From Rhynchonema sp. JSB1_4 (taxonomy: Eukaryota > Nematoda > Chromadorea > Monhysterida > Xyalidae): a stretch of DNA of 64,000 bases. The first letter of the stretch is position 1; each line of letters starts with the position of its first letter. The stretch covers positions 16,216 through 80,215 of the forward strand of contig JASAMV010005088.1 of the NCBI GenBank assembly GCA_030248065.1. The letters run 5' to 3'. The notes beneath the pieces were generated by a model, which saw only the letters and a program-made list of their open reading frames with translations, was not told where the DNA came from and made no database searches. The translations under genes were made by a program, and so were the position numbers. This document shows, in pieces, positions 12,980-23,993 of the stretch.

Positions 12980-13652
12980 TTTAGTAGGTATGGCTTGGGG
13001 AAAGACACGCGGTTTAGGGTAGAAAAGACGAAAACGTGTTTCACCGAAGTGTGAAAGCAACTGAGAAAGCTCATGAACGAACCCTTATTTATACACGGAA
13101 AGATCAATTCAAAAGTGAAGCCCAACCACGCGTCGGGCTTCGCTTTTCGCTTTGTGTTTGGTCTCGTACCCTTTTCTTTACCCATTTGGCTGTGAGCGTT
13201 TTTGATAGTTTCAATAGGTTGGCTGTTTCTTAGTTTTTGATAATTGGTTGTGATAAGCATCTTTTGAGGTTTGTTGCGATGTTGTTATTGAAAGTTTGTA
13301 AAAAAACAATGAGAAGCTGAGACGCAACGCACAGCTGCAGCCAGCGCGTGACGCTTTACGTTTACAGAATGAAGCGCGTCTCTTATCAGTAAGGGCACGG
13401 TAAACGTCAACAGCAGTTTGCATTTCATATTTGATTTCATTTATCACACCAAATAAGGAAGTCTGTGGCCCATAATGTTCACAGCCAGTGTGTTTTATAT
13501 ATAATTCCACAATCCAATATTTTTGCACTGCATGTACATTCCGATCACAGTTCAGTTTCAATCTCCATACTTTCTGACTCGAGCACATCAGCCAACAATG
13601 GCCAACGTTCTGGGTTGGGCTTCCTAAATAAAACAGTATCAAACAAATAAAA
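12980..13652. other. Interval between NPC2-like gene and MITE
   Basis: It holds the NPC2-like promoter region. A 143-codon frame on the minus strand (13211-13642) shows no motif or splice support and I treat it as chance. No RNA gene was recognised. Confidence 0.4.
13084..13094 (-). promoter_or_regulatory. TATA-like box of the NPC2-like gene
   Basis: On the minus strand the sequence reads GTATAAATAAG, about 105-115 bp before the chosen ATG at 12979. That spacing leaves room for a start site near 13060 and a short leader. It is a prediction from sequence and position only. Confidence 0.45.
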
Positions 13653-14006
13653 CAGTATTTTTTCTGAAACTGAGTAAAGCAATTGAGTTTCAGTTACTTT
13701 CCGATTAAAACTGATTACCGTGCTTCGCAGACGCGTATCGATCCTTTCATTTTTTAAGATAAAAATCGATTACAATTCTGAAGTACATACACGCCTGGTA
13801 TTTAAGATTGTAATTGCTCAAGCTCGCTTTTAATTTGAATTCAGATTGGAAAGCGTTCGAGAATCTAAGTAACAGAGGAACACCATAAAACTGTGATCGA
13901 TTTTAATTATATCTTAAAAACGAAAAAATCGATACGCGAAGCACGGTAATCAGTTTTAATCTGAAAATAACTGAAACTCGATTGCTTTAGTTTCAAAAAA
14001 GTACGG
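13653..14006. mobile_element. MITE with ~100 bp inverted ends, overlapping a gene end
   Basis: The left arm (from CAGTATTTTTTCTGAAAC) and right arm (reverse from CCGTACTTTTTTGAAAC) are imperfect inverted copies over about 100 bp. They share GATTAAAACTGATTACCGTG and a block around ATCGAT. TAAA flanks both sides and is a likely target duplication. The right end carries the last codons and stop of the gene at 13993-14735. Confidence 0.75.
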
Positions 14007-14735
14007 TAAAGTACACAAGGGCTTGATATGAAACTGGGTGATCGTACTGGATCGGTCCTGCCTTGGTTACGTGCCTATAGGCATGTTTTCCAGATTTTGG
14101 GATGCCAGTAGTTTCCAAAAGCTGGTCTTCGAGCAAGCCGAAATCAGCGCTGTGAGAAAATATCGAAATACATAGGTATGAAAAGTCACGTCACCAAAAC
14201 CGGTCTGACGCGGACCGATCTGATCTCCAAGTGTGATAAAAATTTGATCTGATCCGAGATTCGATAAAGATGAGAAACTGGAATAGAGCCAACAAAGCAA
14301 TGTAGTAATAAGAAACAGCCAACAACCTGAATTTCCTGTCCAGCCATATGGTAATGGCGAGAAATGTGGCGAAAATGATGCACGTGACCAACAGGGCAAT
14401 TGCTTTTGCCTCCAGTCCTGGGTCGTCCTCATTCTTGTTGAGTGTACCGTTTATTGGAATGGCCATATCAGGTTTATGTTTCTCTTCTGCGGTTTTCGTC
14501 ACCGTTTGATTGGTGCTAATCTGGGATATCGGTTTGTTTCGGTCATGTTTCGGTACAGTTTTGTCTGCAATTTTGGCAAACGGATTTTGATGCGCAAAGG
14601 TTTTACGAAGTTCAGCCATTGTGAAAATAAACCTTGGATATTAAAATCGTTTTCCAAGACTTCAGCGGAAAGCGCGATGTCAAATACGAGCAGCAGGAAC
14701 AAAGCATTAAATCTGGCAACATGAGGTGTCTTCAT
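13993..14735 (-). CDS. Type I single-pass membrane protein, 165 residues, unknown
   Basis: Exons: 14633-14735, 14327-14564, 13993-14149 (phases 1 and 2, lengths consistent). The protein has a signal peptide (residues about 1-24), a lumenal or extracellular part with N-glycosylation sites at Asn53 (NQT) and Asn73 (NGT), a transmembrane helix (about 88-109, ending ITIWLDRKF) and a cytoplasmic tail of about 50 residues ending ...QALVYFTVLF. I do not recognise the family. Intron 1 is only 68 bp and contains a second ATG frame, so another start is possible. The last five codons, stop included, lie in the edge of a MITE, so the present C-terminus may be recent. Confidence 0.6.
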
Positions 14736-15123
14736 GGTAGATGGTCAAATCTTATTATATTTCCTCATAAAATAAATATTCCAAACTGAGCTTTATTTGT
14801 GCCACGTCACAAAGTCGATGGTCAATTTGAAAACAACCAAATGAACCCATATGAAGAAGAGCAATTTGTTAAGGTCGACTTTCGCACTTACAGAAGTGAT
14901 GTTTCTTGACCATTGTTTAAAGATAGCTAAGGTCTATGTACATAAATTGGCATGTGAACAAGCCCCACAAATGTACAAATATGCACATAGAACTTTGAAG
15001 AATTCGTAAAACAAAAAACAAACAAAATTCAAAATAACCCCAAGAGAAACGAACTGAGAACTGAGAACGTCATGATGATCATAAAAATGAACCGCAGCTT
15101 CACTCGTCTGGTCTTTCCAGCTG
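14736..15123. other. Interval between type I protein and globin genes
   Basis: Short, A/T-rich, with no recognised gene, repeat or RNA. Confidence 0.4.
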
Positions 15124-17317
15124 TCAACAGACCTCGAAACAGACACACGGCACGAAACAGCATCTTCGATGAGTCCTGGTAGCGGCTACGACTTTGGGCC
15201 GATCCGTGCTTTCGGAAGGCGCGGGTCCGCGCACGGCATTATCTGTCGAGACCTTCTTCATCTCCAACAACTGTTGCCTGCGTTCCCTGACGCTCAAGGG
15301 AAACGTTCTTGACCGTCGCATCCGATCGGCCCTTTTCAGTTCGCATTCGCTGGGTCCCGCACCAAGACGTGGGTCGGTCTCCAACGATGAGATCTGACGA
15401 TGTTGGGTGCTCAGCCTGCAGTTGAAACATTAGATAACATGGTAACCTGGCGCACCTGCACCTGATGCACTGCTTGTTTATAAAAGCTGGACGATGGAAA
15501 AACTCAATGGTGGTAGTACTTGGTACCTGCCCCACTGCACAAACCTGAATGCATTGGCCATCGTTTTGTTCCTCCTCTTTCGGGCAATGATCTTCTCAAA
15601 TTCGGCTCTGAGACAGTCGACCATGTAGGCGAACAACATCATCCAAGCCTTCTTCCCGTCCGGACACGATTGAACGATTTCGTGCATCAGGAACACGTCC
15701 ACGAGGATCTCACCGAATCGATCGAATGCTTGCGAATGGAACCCGTAGCTCAAAAGTGGACGATGTGCTTCGGCTGGAAATCGATCAATCAGTCTATCGT
15801 CCAAACAATAGATTAATAAATAAATGAATTGGTACAATCGATCGATGAGTCAGACGTTCACTCAATCACCACCAACCAATTTTCGCCAAATGTGGCATCC
15901 TGTAGCCATCCTCAAGTGGCGTGTCGTAAATGCTTGATATGAAGGTATCAATGAGCTCGTACAGTGATCTGGCGTGGCATTTGCACGAGTCCAGTCTGAA
16001 ACATCAGTTGGACCTGTCTGAACACTTCTATTCACATGCCATGGGGATCATTAATGCGTTATGCACTGATCACTATGGACAGATCCAAGTCGAAAAGAAG
16101 GTGGATCTCAACCACACAATCTAGGAATGACTGGATGGGACCAAGGCTGATGGCATTCGACTATAAGAGGTCTGACGCACACGAGCTGGACGGAAGGTTT
16201 TACTGACGTTTCCACCCACCGACACAACACGACTGATTCTGAATTAAACAGTGCCCATAACATTTGCAGATATTGTCCCTCCCCGTTGAAGCCCACTTGA
16301 AAGACTGGGAGTTACAGTGTGAGCCTCAGAGACCACACGGCAATGTCTTCTCTTGTCAAGCTCTCCGACAGTAGGCTAGCAGGTGATCTGATTATATTCG
16401 CTTGCACTACCTTAGATCTAGATCATAATGACGTTGCATTCACGACGAAGCCATGGGCCATCGGCACCATCGAGGAAAACCAAATGTTTCATCGACTGTA
16501 CCACCTTAGCCTAAGCCAAAAAAGTAGTCGAACCACGGTTTGTTAGCCCTTTACCGAGCACATGTTGGACCTGAGAGTTGCCTGAATTTCGCCAACGTAC
16601 CGTGTCCTCGCGGTGAGTGTTCCCCCTGAGCTGAGTGCGTTGACAATGCTACTGCCACAGTACACATTCTTGACACATTTGTCACGACTCATTCGTTCGA
16701 ACACATCGGTCAACATTCGCATCGTGCGACTGCGACGCGCTTTGTCTGTGCAGTGAACCGACCTTGGTTATTAAACAATACCGGCTGCAACTCAGCGTGA
16801 ATTCTGCATGTAAGCGTGCACGCCTGCGGGCCCAATGCATAACCACCTGGTGGTGCACCCGCAGTGCATGCGTACGTGCACATGCACGCCTTTCGCCGCT
16901 TCAGCACGTGGTGCATGTGGTGCATTAGGCCTCCTGTATGTATACTTTTGTGTGTGTCGGCGTCAAAGGCGTGCATGTACGCACGCACACGTATACCGAA
17001 TCTACAACCGAACCTGTCAATTTACTCCAGGTCAGTTTGAGCGACTGTCTCTGCAGTCGCGTGAAGTAGAGCGCTGGCACTGGGTCGGTGACCGGTGGCG
17101 GTAGAATCTACAAATAATCAAAAAATGATCAGTACGTATACGTTCTTAAAAGTAGGAAAATTTTCAAAGTTACCTTGACATCGAACAGTCCGAGCTTCCC
17201 TTTGCTTTCCCTTCGTGCTTCTCTTTCCGCCCTGCGTTCGTCATCCATCTGATCTTGCAGGAAGACCAGCACCCGACGCTGATGAATAATTTTTTGTAGT
17301 AAAAATGACACGGCCAT
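15124..17317 (-). CDS. Globin with long N- and C-terminal extensions, 340 residues
   Basis: Haem protein of the globin family. Exons: 17174-17317, 17014-17107, 16601-16745, 15877-15995, 15545-15773, 15124-15415, total 1023 bases with every phase matching. Helix A is visible as RLQRQSLKLTWSKLT. The distal His is His135 (KCHARSLYELID) and the proximal His is His171 (AEAHRPL). Helices G and H follow (FGEILVDVFLMHEI, AWMMLFAYMVDCL). This pattern resembles the multi-domain globins of nematodes and other invertebrates. Before the fold are about 60 residues with a charged helix (DDERRAEREARRES). After it come about 100 residues, basic and then cysteine-rich, ending CCFVPCVCFEVC. I see no clear Phe at position CD1. 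Gas storage, sensing or redox roles are all possible. Confidence 0.85.
16760..17000. repeat. TGCA/GTGCAC-rich simple sequence in globin intron
   Basis: The second globin intron is full of alternating GTGCAC, TGCATG and ACGTGCA words with several short palindromes. It looks like degenerate microsatellite and has no paired transposon ends that I can define. Confidence 0.5.
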
Positions 17318-17601
17318 GTTGTTTTGATGTTTTTTCGTTTCCGTTTCCGTTTTTACGGTTTCACAATGTTCTTAGTTAAAGTCACGTTGTTTGTGTGTTT
17401 GGAACTTTGTCGATATTGATAATTGCAGGATTTTTCTCTTCGTTCAACCAAGTGAACAGGCTCTTTCTTTTATTGAATAGAAACATATGTACATGTATAT
17501 GTTATGACTTATCATTTGCTTTTCTGGATGGTTTAATTACGGGTTAACACAAGGCTGTCCTATCTAAACGCTGAAAATGAGAATCATAAGAACTAAAAAA
17601 A

Positions 17602-18675
17602 TTATTTTAGCCCTTGGTTTTCAGAAGCGAGGATTGTCATGGACACAAGACACCAAGGCACTAATTTCACCTGCTTGTGCTTGCTAACGAAAGCCAACAG
17701 ATCACCTAACATGAAGTAGAAATGATACACAGTTGCATAGCCTCCGACTTGAGGCCAAGTCGCAATAACATGGAATAGCGACAACTGCAATCGTACATGC
17801 ACCAACAAATTACGCTACCTGACCTGCTTTTGGTCATGCGGGACGCTCCAACTCAAAGTTTCACCCAACCAAATGAGCAGGAATAACGTGGCCAGTATAG
17901 CAATCTAATTTAAAAAACGGCTAAATTGCCCGCTGCTCTAACAACGTCTCAACGCTATGGTTTTTCGATTCCCGAATTGGTTTTCAATTGCGCTTGAAAT
18001 GGGGGTCATATACTGTGTATAAAGCCTGTTGCTGGAGAAAGTTATCTACATACAGTATACCAATGCACTCAGATGAAACTGTATTGGTATATGAGCATAG
18101 AAACCCATTTTTGGTTGATTTAAACTTCACAAGTTAACCCAACCAGTTTTTTTGAGAAGCAACAGACATATAAAGAGAAAGTAGTCTACAAGCTTGAAAC
18201 AGATCATCATCCTGCTGGTAGAGAGCCTTTGTAACGTGATCCACGACAGTTTGTTTTTGGTATAGCCGCAATCAGTTCCATAAATAAACGTAGAACACAA
18301 AGACCACCTTTTGAAGATAAGAACCACTTTCAGGTAGTCAAATCAACCAAAGCATCAGGTGCACTCACTCACACCACAACCTAACACTGTGGTCTTTGTG
18401 AGGCTCCACCCAGCCGAAACTGAGTAATGTGCCGTTTCAAGCCGCGCCAGGGAATCAAAAATTGCAGAGTAAGCGAATTTTGCAGGAATGGGTTGACACA
18501 CTGGCATACGTATTCTTGGGATACATTCGGTTGACAATGACACACACTGGCAGATCAACGCCGTTTGTCCCGTCCCCAGAAAAAAAGTAAGTTCGATAGC
18601 TGCATTTTCTGCTACCACAGCTGTACGCAACCAAGCAAGACAAAAGAAATAATAAAAAAATAGCAGTTTTTTCAT
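17602..18675 (-). CDS. Possible multi-pass membrane protein with signal peptide (weak model)
   Basis: Tentative exons: 18373-18675, 17824-17904, 17602-17784, total 567 bases and 188 residues. The first exon begins MKKLLFFYYFFCLAWLRTAV, a good signal peptide, and ends at a strong donor (GTGAGTGAG). The second encodes a membrane helix (IAILATLFLLIWLG), and the third has further hydrophobic stretches (ATVYHFYFMLGDLLAFV). Phases agree. The weak point is the second intron, only 39 bp, much shorter than any other here. The first exon and the other two may belong to different genes. No family recognised. Confidence 0.33.
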
Positions 18676-19139
18676 GAACGGTTTTGTCCAAACGATGCAA
18701 ATAATGCACCACCCACCAATTGAGTTTCAAGATGGTTAGATTTGTGGCTTGGCATGGCAGTGTGCCGTTACGGTATAAACAGGCCATCAGCGGAAGCATG
18801 ATTGAGAAGGTGAAGTTTTGAGGAGTTTATATATGGCGGCAAGTTTCAGACAGTGAGCAACATTTTTCTTAGACAGTTTGTGACGCAATCGCCACGTCGC
18901 CAACGTTTCAATAGAGTGCATTTGTGATAGTGACAGCGCCAAAACCATGCTCCAAAGACAAATGCCTCCGGGCATTGTAAGCTTGATAGACTTTCGGGTA
19001 TATTAGATTTTCAAACGGAAGCAGGTAACACACGTGCACGGCTAATTACGAATTTACAGGAAATAGAGCAATAGCAGCGCTTCAATGAAATATTTATCAG
19101 TTTGAACCTGAAGGCTCTGCACGCAAGTAACTGCATTTA

Positions 19140-19930
19140 CAAGACTTTGGCTGGGTTTTAAAGTACGCTGATTCCAATTCTGATATCTGTTCGCCAAAGT
19201 CCTCAACCAAATTCCTGGTCTGGGTCCGAAATCACATTAACGGCAGAGACAAGGACCTAATTTTCAAAAATTTTCCGATTGAGCTGAATATTGCTAAACA
19301 GAGGTATGAAAATACGCTGATTCTAATTCTAATACTATTCGCCAAAGTTCTCAATCCAAATTCCTGGTCTGGGTCCGAAATCACATTCTCGGCCCAGACA
19401 AGGATCTAATTTTCAAAAAAATTCCGATTGAGCTGAAAATTGTTAAACAGAGGCTGAAAATACGCTGATTCCAGTTCTGATATCTATTCGCCAAAGTTCT
19501 CAATCAAATTCCTGGTCTGGGTCCGAAATCACATTCTCGGCCGGAACAAGGACCTATTATAGTTTTCAAAAATTTTCCGATTGAGCTGAAAATTGTTAGA
19601 GAGACGTTTGAAAATACGCTGATTCTAATTCTGATATCTATTCGCCAAGGTTCTATACGAAATCCCTGGTTTGGGTCCGAAATCACATTCTCGGCCCAGA
19701 CAAGGATCCAATTTTCAAAAATGCTCCGATTGAGCCGAGACTTGGTAGGTAAGGGGTTTAAAATGTGCTGATTCCAATTCTGATCGTAGTGTGGGCAACT
19801 TCTCAACGAAATTCCTGATCTGTGTCCGAAAACACATTCTCGGCCCACGCAGGGGCCCAATTTTTAAAAATTCTCTCCGATTGAGCTGAATTTTGACGAA
19901 CAGTGATTTTATAAATGTTGATTTCATTTG
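19140..19930. repeat. Tandem repeat, unit about 150 bp, five or more copies
   Basis: The word GTCCGAAATCACATTC recurs at about 19224, 19373, 19521, 19675 and (diverged) 19824. Each is followed by CTCGGCCCAGACAAGGA and TTTTCCGATTGAGCTGAA, giving periods of 148-154. Copies differ by scattered substitutions. It is a short satellite-like array with no coding potential seen. Confidence 0.88.
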
Positions 19931-20137
19931 TGGTGATTAATTTTGTACATTTTGTAATCAGAGCCCATAACTTGGCCCAAAATGCGTTCTCGACCGGGAT
20001 AAAGACCTACGTATGTAAACTTTAAAGGGCCCCAATGACCTGCAAATGAGCACACGTGGAAATCATAGATTGGCAATGGCGCAATTGCTTGACGAGATAC
20101 TATGTATGTTAAGCCTGCGACATGAAACGAACATATG

Positions 20138-20380
20138 TATAGTAAATTTTCAAATTCGCTGCCGCACAGTAAAATACGCCCCATAGTTAATGTCAAGTTA
20201 TAAACCCGAACGCTAACCATGCGCGTTTCTGAAACATTGCGCGCAGCTGCCTGGCTGGCTGGCAAGCTGCGTGTGTGTTGGCTGTCCGAATGTTTCACAA
20301 GTTGATTTTCGGGTTTAGAACCTGACATTAACTATGGGGCGTACTTCACTGTGCGGCAGCGAATTTGGAAATTTACTATA
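20138..20380. mobile_element. Hairpin MITE (243 bp)
   Basis: The left arm TATAGTAAATTTTCAAATTC... pairs with the right arm over about 75 bp, sharing GCTGCCGCACAGT and CGCCCCATAGTTAATGTCA. The ends are TA-rich, so a TA target is likely. No coding frame. Confidence 0.78.
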
Positions 20381-20469
20381 CAAGCAAGAAAAAAATGCCC
20401 GCTCTCGCTGGCAAAATGGTGGAACATGGCTTAACTTCCAACATAAAACAAACAAACAAAGGCTCAACG

Positions 20470-20720
20470 GATGAAAATAAAAAAAGAACTTCTGTGCTGA
20501 GCAATCTACGAACAGACATCATTATTTTGGCGTAGAACTTGTAACTAAAACAGCATACTTGAAAGAAAACCATGCTGTGGTACGCACGCGGCGCAAACAG
20601 TGTTTTGCTACAACATGGTTTTCTTAAAAATATACTGCTTTTGTTTCAAATTCTCCGCCAAAATAATGATGTCTGTTTATGGATTGCTCCGCACAGAATT
20701 TCTTTTTCTTAATTTTCATC
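20470..20720. mobile_element. Hairpin MITE (about 250 bp)
   Basis: Arms of about 110 bp beginning GATGAAAAT pair in inverted orientation. Shared blocks include AACAGACATCATTATTTTGG and AAGAAAACCATG. The exact ends and target duplication are not clear. Confidence 0.72.
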
Positions 20721-23696
20721 TGTATGTTCGTTCTATATTGGAAGTACTGTAGTTTACATACAATGCCTTGAATAAGCAGGAGTCTTAAACGAAACTTTTT
20801 CGGTACCTTTTTCTGATCGAACAGCGGATTTATGACAGACATACTGTATTTTTAAAACGCGCGAAAAATCGTTATCTGAACCAACTTGCGCCTGGCGTGC
20901 AGTCATATCATATGTCCGGAACCGTTCTGATTTGTGGGCCTAATTTTATCTGGCAGGTACTAAACGATAACTGAACACTACATATATCTAACGTACCATA
21001 CTTAGATACGTATACTCCATGAAACAAAATACTAATTTTTGCGGTGCTTTGGGGTTACAGGAAACTGGGACTTTGCTGTTTACGTGCAAAATGAATGTCA
21101 GAGGTCGTCGTCGCAAATCCAGCTGCGCAATTTTGGGGTCTCGTGCTGGACCATAAAGGGGTTTCAGAAAGTGCCGCATTTACGGAAACCGCAGCTGCTT
21201 CCGTATGTCAAGAGTAAGCATTCTACGTGAGAATAACACTTTCGTTCCAACTATGTATCTACGTTGTACATGGTACTTACTGTACGAGGTATGACGAACA
21301 TAATGCAGCAGTTTTGTAATTCAGATCGCGTAACAAACAGTATAATGAGAGTCCATAAAATGACACGATGCAATGCACCCCACGGGAGAAAAATAATAAT
21401 AAAAACTACAAAACGACATTAAACATCGGTACGTTGGTTAACCACATGGTGTGTCAAAGAAAATAAGTTGCGGTTCGTGCGATTGTGATATGCAAAACGC
21501 AGCGGGTATCTTTTGGTTTGCGCAGTTGAAATTGAAACACATAAAACAGCAAATCAAATAATCATTTTGGCCTTAATCCACAACTGTTCAAAAACAACAC
21601 AGGCCTCATCAGGCTTGAAGACGTACGGTGTGAAAGTTAAACAATAAAAAATATAGTTTCCCAAAGAAGCATGTGACGTCAAGGGAGAATGGGCACGAAG
21701 AACAAACCGAAGTGTTTCGAAAACCAAAGTGGAAGGAAAGAAAAGGAAATCAAGTCGATTAGGCGAGTAAACAGCGGAGGAGTTCCGATATCGGGTTTTG
21801 AGTTGCGCCAGCCCATAACAGTTTCGAACCCAGAAGCGGTACAGCAGCGGGAGGACCACGTCATGAATCAAAACAATATCAGCTGGCGGATATGAAAACG
21901 CTTGAATAGATCGCATGTGAATCGCTTTGGGGTAAAACAGTGGTGGGAAACAGCACGAAGGAAAAGTTGCCGTGTCCAATATTTTTCTGTTTTTTTTGGG
22001 GGGGGAACATGATCTCGTCTGAAACTGATCTGATCATGCATTTTGGTTTCCTCTTTGAGGCACAAGCTGTTTTGTCCAAAACCACGTTTTCTCATCGCTG
22101 TTTTCTCCGCACGACACGTGCGGGCCTCAGGTCATTCCTTCTGCTTTAAACGCAGTTTATCTTATCTAAACCCGGAAAATCGGAGTTCCAAAATTTCCAA
22201 ACAGCATGCGATTTATTCACAGTCAGTCTACGCTTTTTTTGCACCTGTTCCAAATAAAAAACACAGTGAGGAAGCCAGGTCAACCGAGTGGACGTTTTCA
22301 TTTCACGTCAGCGGACCAAAAAACTCAAACTTCAAACAACCGCTCAAGGTTACTAATTATAATGATATACCAAGTTCTGCGGGGACTTTATCAATTCTTC
22401 TCCCTTAATGCGAATAAAAAGGACCTTGTCACGTCCGTATGAAATTTGCGCTTCGCATTTATACCACGAAATAAAAATGTTCGTTTTGAGTTTTTGGAAC
22501 ATCGGGAGGCAAAATTAGAATAAACGGTTTTGATAATGCGTAATGAATGAACACAGAGCCCAATGCCCGCAGCCGCAACTGTGAAGGGCAAATTGTTTCC
22601 TGTGGTTTTGAATGCAAATTTTTGATCGAATCAGGACTCCTAATGCACAACTGCACGCAAAAAGAAAACAAGAATATCTGACCGAGAAATAACCTAAAGT
22701 CTGACATAGGGGGAAATTTAGGCACTTTTCACTCGTTTCTCTGGTTCATCAATTGCAGGGCCTGTACAAAGGATAATGTTCGTGCGATAAAGAAAAATAT
22801 ATAAAGATTATAGCCTGACAGATTCGAAACACGTTTTCCTGCTTTTTCACGTTTTTGAATCTTCAAAGAAGATGCGCCGTCCCACACAACAAAGTGCTGC
22901 CTTCTCCTTTTCTTTTGAACGTCAGTTCAGTTTGATGCCATTTTTGCAATGCGGTCAAGATCTTTTTGGCCCAGTTCAGGCTTCATGCCGTCTGTTAAGT
23001 CATGTCATTAATTAGTCTTGTTTTTCCAATTCCTATTTGGCAGTCAATTTTCTGGTGCTGCATCATACTAATCACAAAGAGGTCCCGTGCTTGCAGATGT
23101 GCGTTCTTTATTTCATAAAGAAATAAAATTAAGCAAACTACCCAGAATAATCGACTTACCGATGGACCGCTTTCCGCTAGTATTCCCGTTTTGACCGACT
23201 TTTTGATGAACCGCGGTATTTGTAGCAAATGCGTATTGAATTATTTTCAAATTCGTAGTCGAAAATTCCAAGTATGCCTCTTCTATTGTAAAAATTGGCC
23301 AGAGAGCGGAAAGTGGCAAATCATATCATTCTGATGATGCGAGTGCAGCAAATGGGGATGCAAGTTATGACTGACATTTGGAATAATGGGTGCCGAGCTT
23401 CCGAATATGGTTCTGCAAATAAACGGTATACCCCCACTGTAAGCAATTGACAGTAATCGAATGACATCTGCAGAAATGGAACAAAATCAGAGCAAATGGG
23501 TGGTATATTTGATTGCCACTCCGCATGTAATGTGCGGAACTGACGTTTTACAAACATTGAAGTAAATAAAACGTGATTGAGACGAGGCCAATGAAGTTGG
23601 CCAAGTTAAACCCACATTTACAGTGCGCAAAACTGTTCCAACATGGAGGTACCTATACTAAATTTGGTGTCAACGTCTTGCTTTTGAAAACAGTAA

Positions 23697-23993
23697 GGGC
23701 TCCACCAGATAGACCCGAAACCCGAAACCCGAAACATAAATTTTTTCTATGTCCATGTTTCGGGTTTCGGGTTCTGAAAAAAAACCCGAAACCCGAAACA
23801 CAAAGCATGATAATCGAAAATGTTTTGGCCTTGCCACTTGTAGCTGACGTGCACAATTTGTACAGTCAGTCGAAACATTTGCGATTATCATGCTTCGTGT
23901 TTCGGGTTTCGGGTTTTTTTTTCAAAACCCGAAACATACATAGAAAAAATTTATGTTTCGGGTTTCGGGTTTCGGGTCTATCTGGTGGAGCCC
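23697..23993. mobile_element. Harbinger-like MITE with CCCGAAA heptamers
   Basis: Nearly perfect inverted ends GGGCTCCACCAGATAG are flanked by TAA on both sides, the 3 bp target typical of PIF/Harbinger. Each arm holds tandem CCCGAAA units, in runs of three and two. The centre has a unique stretch. No transposase. Confidence 0.85.

Noticed and set aside
21554..21979. 141-codon minus-strand frame
   Set aside because: No recognisable domain, no matching exon nearby and no clear start context.
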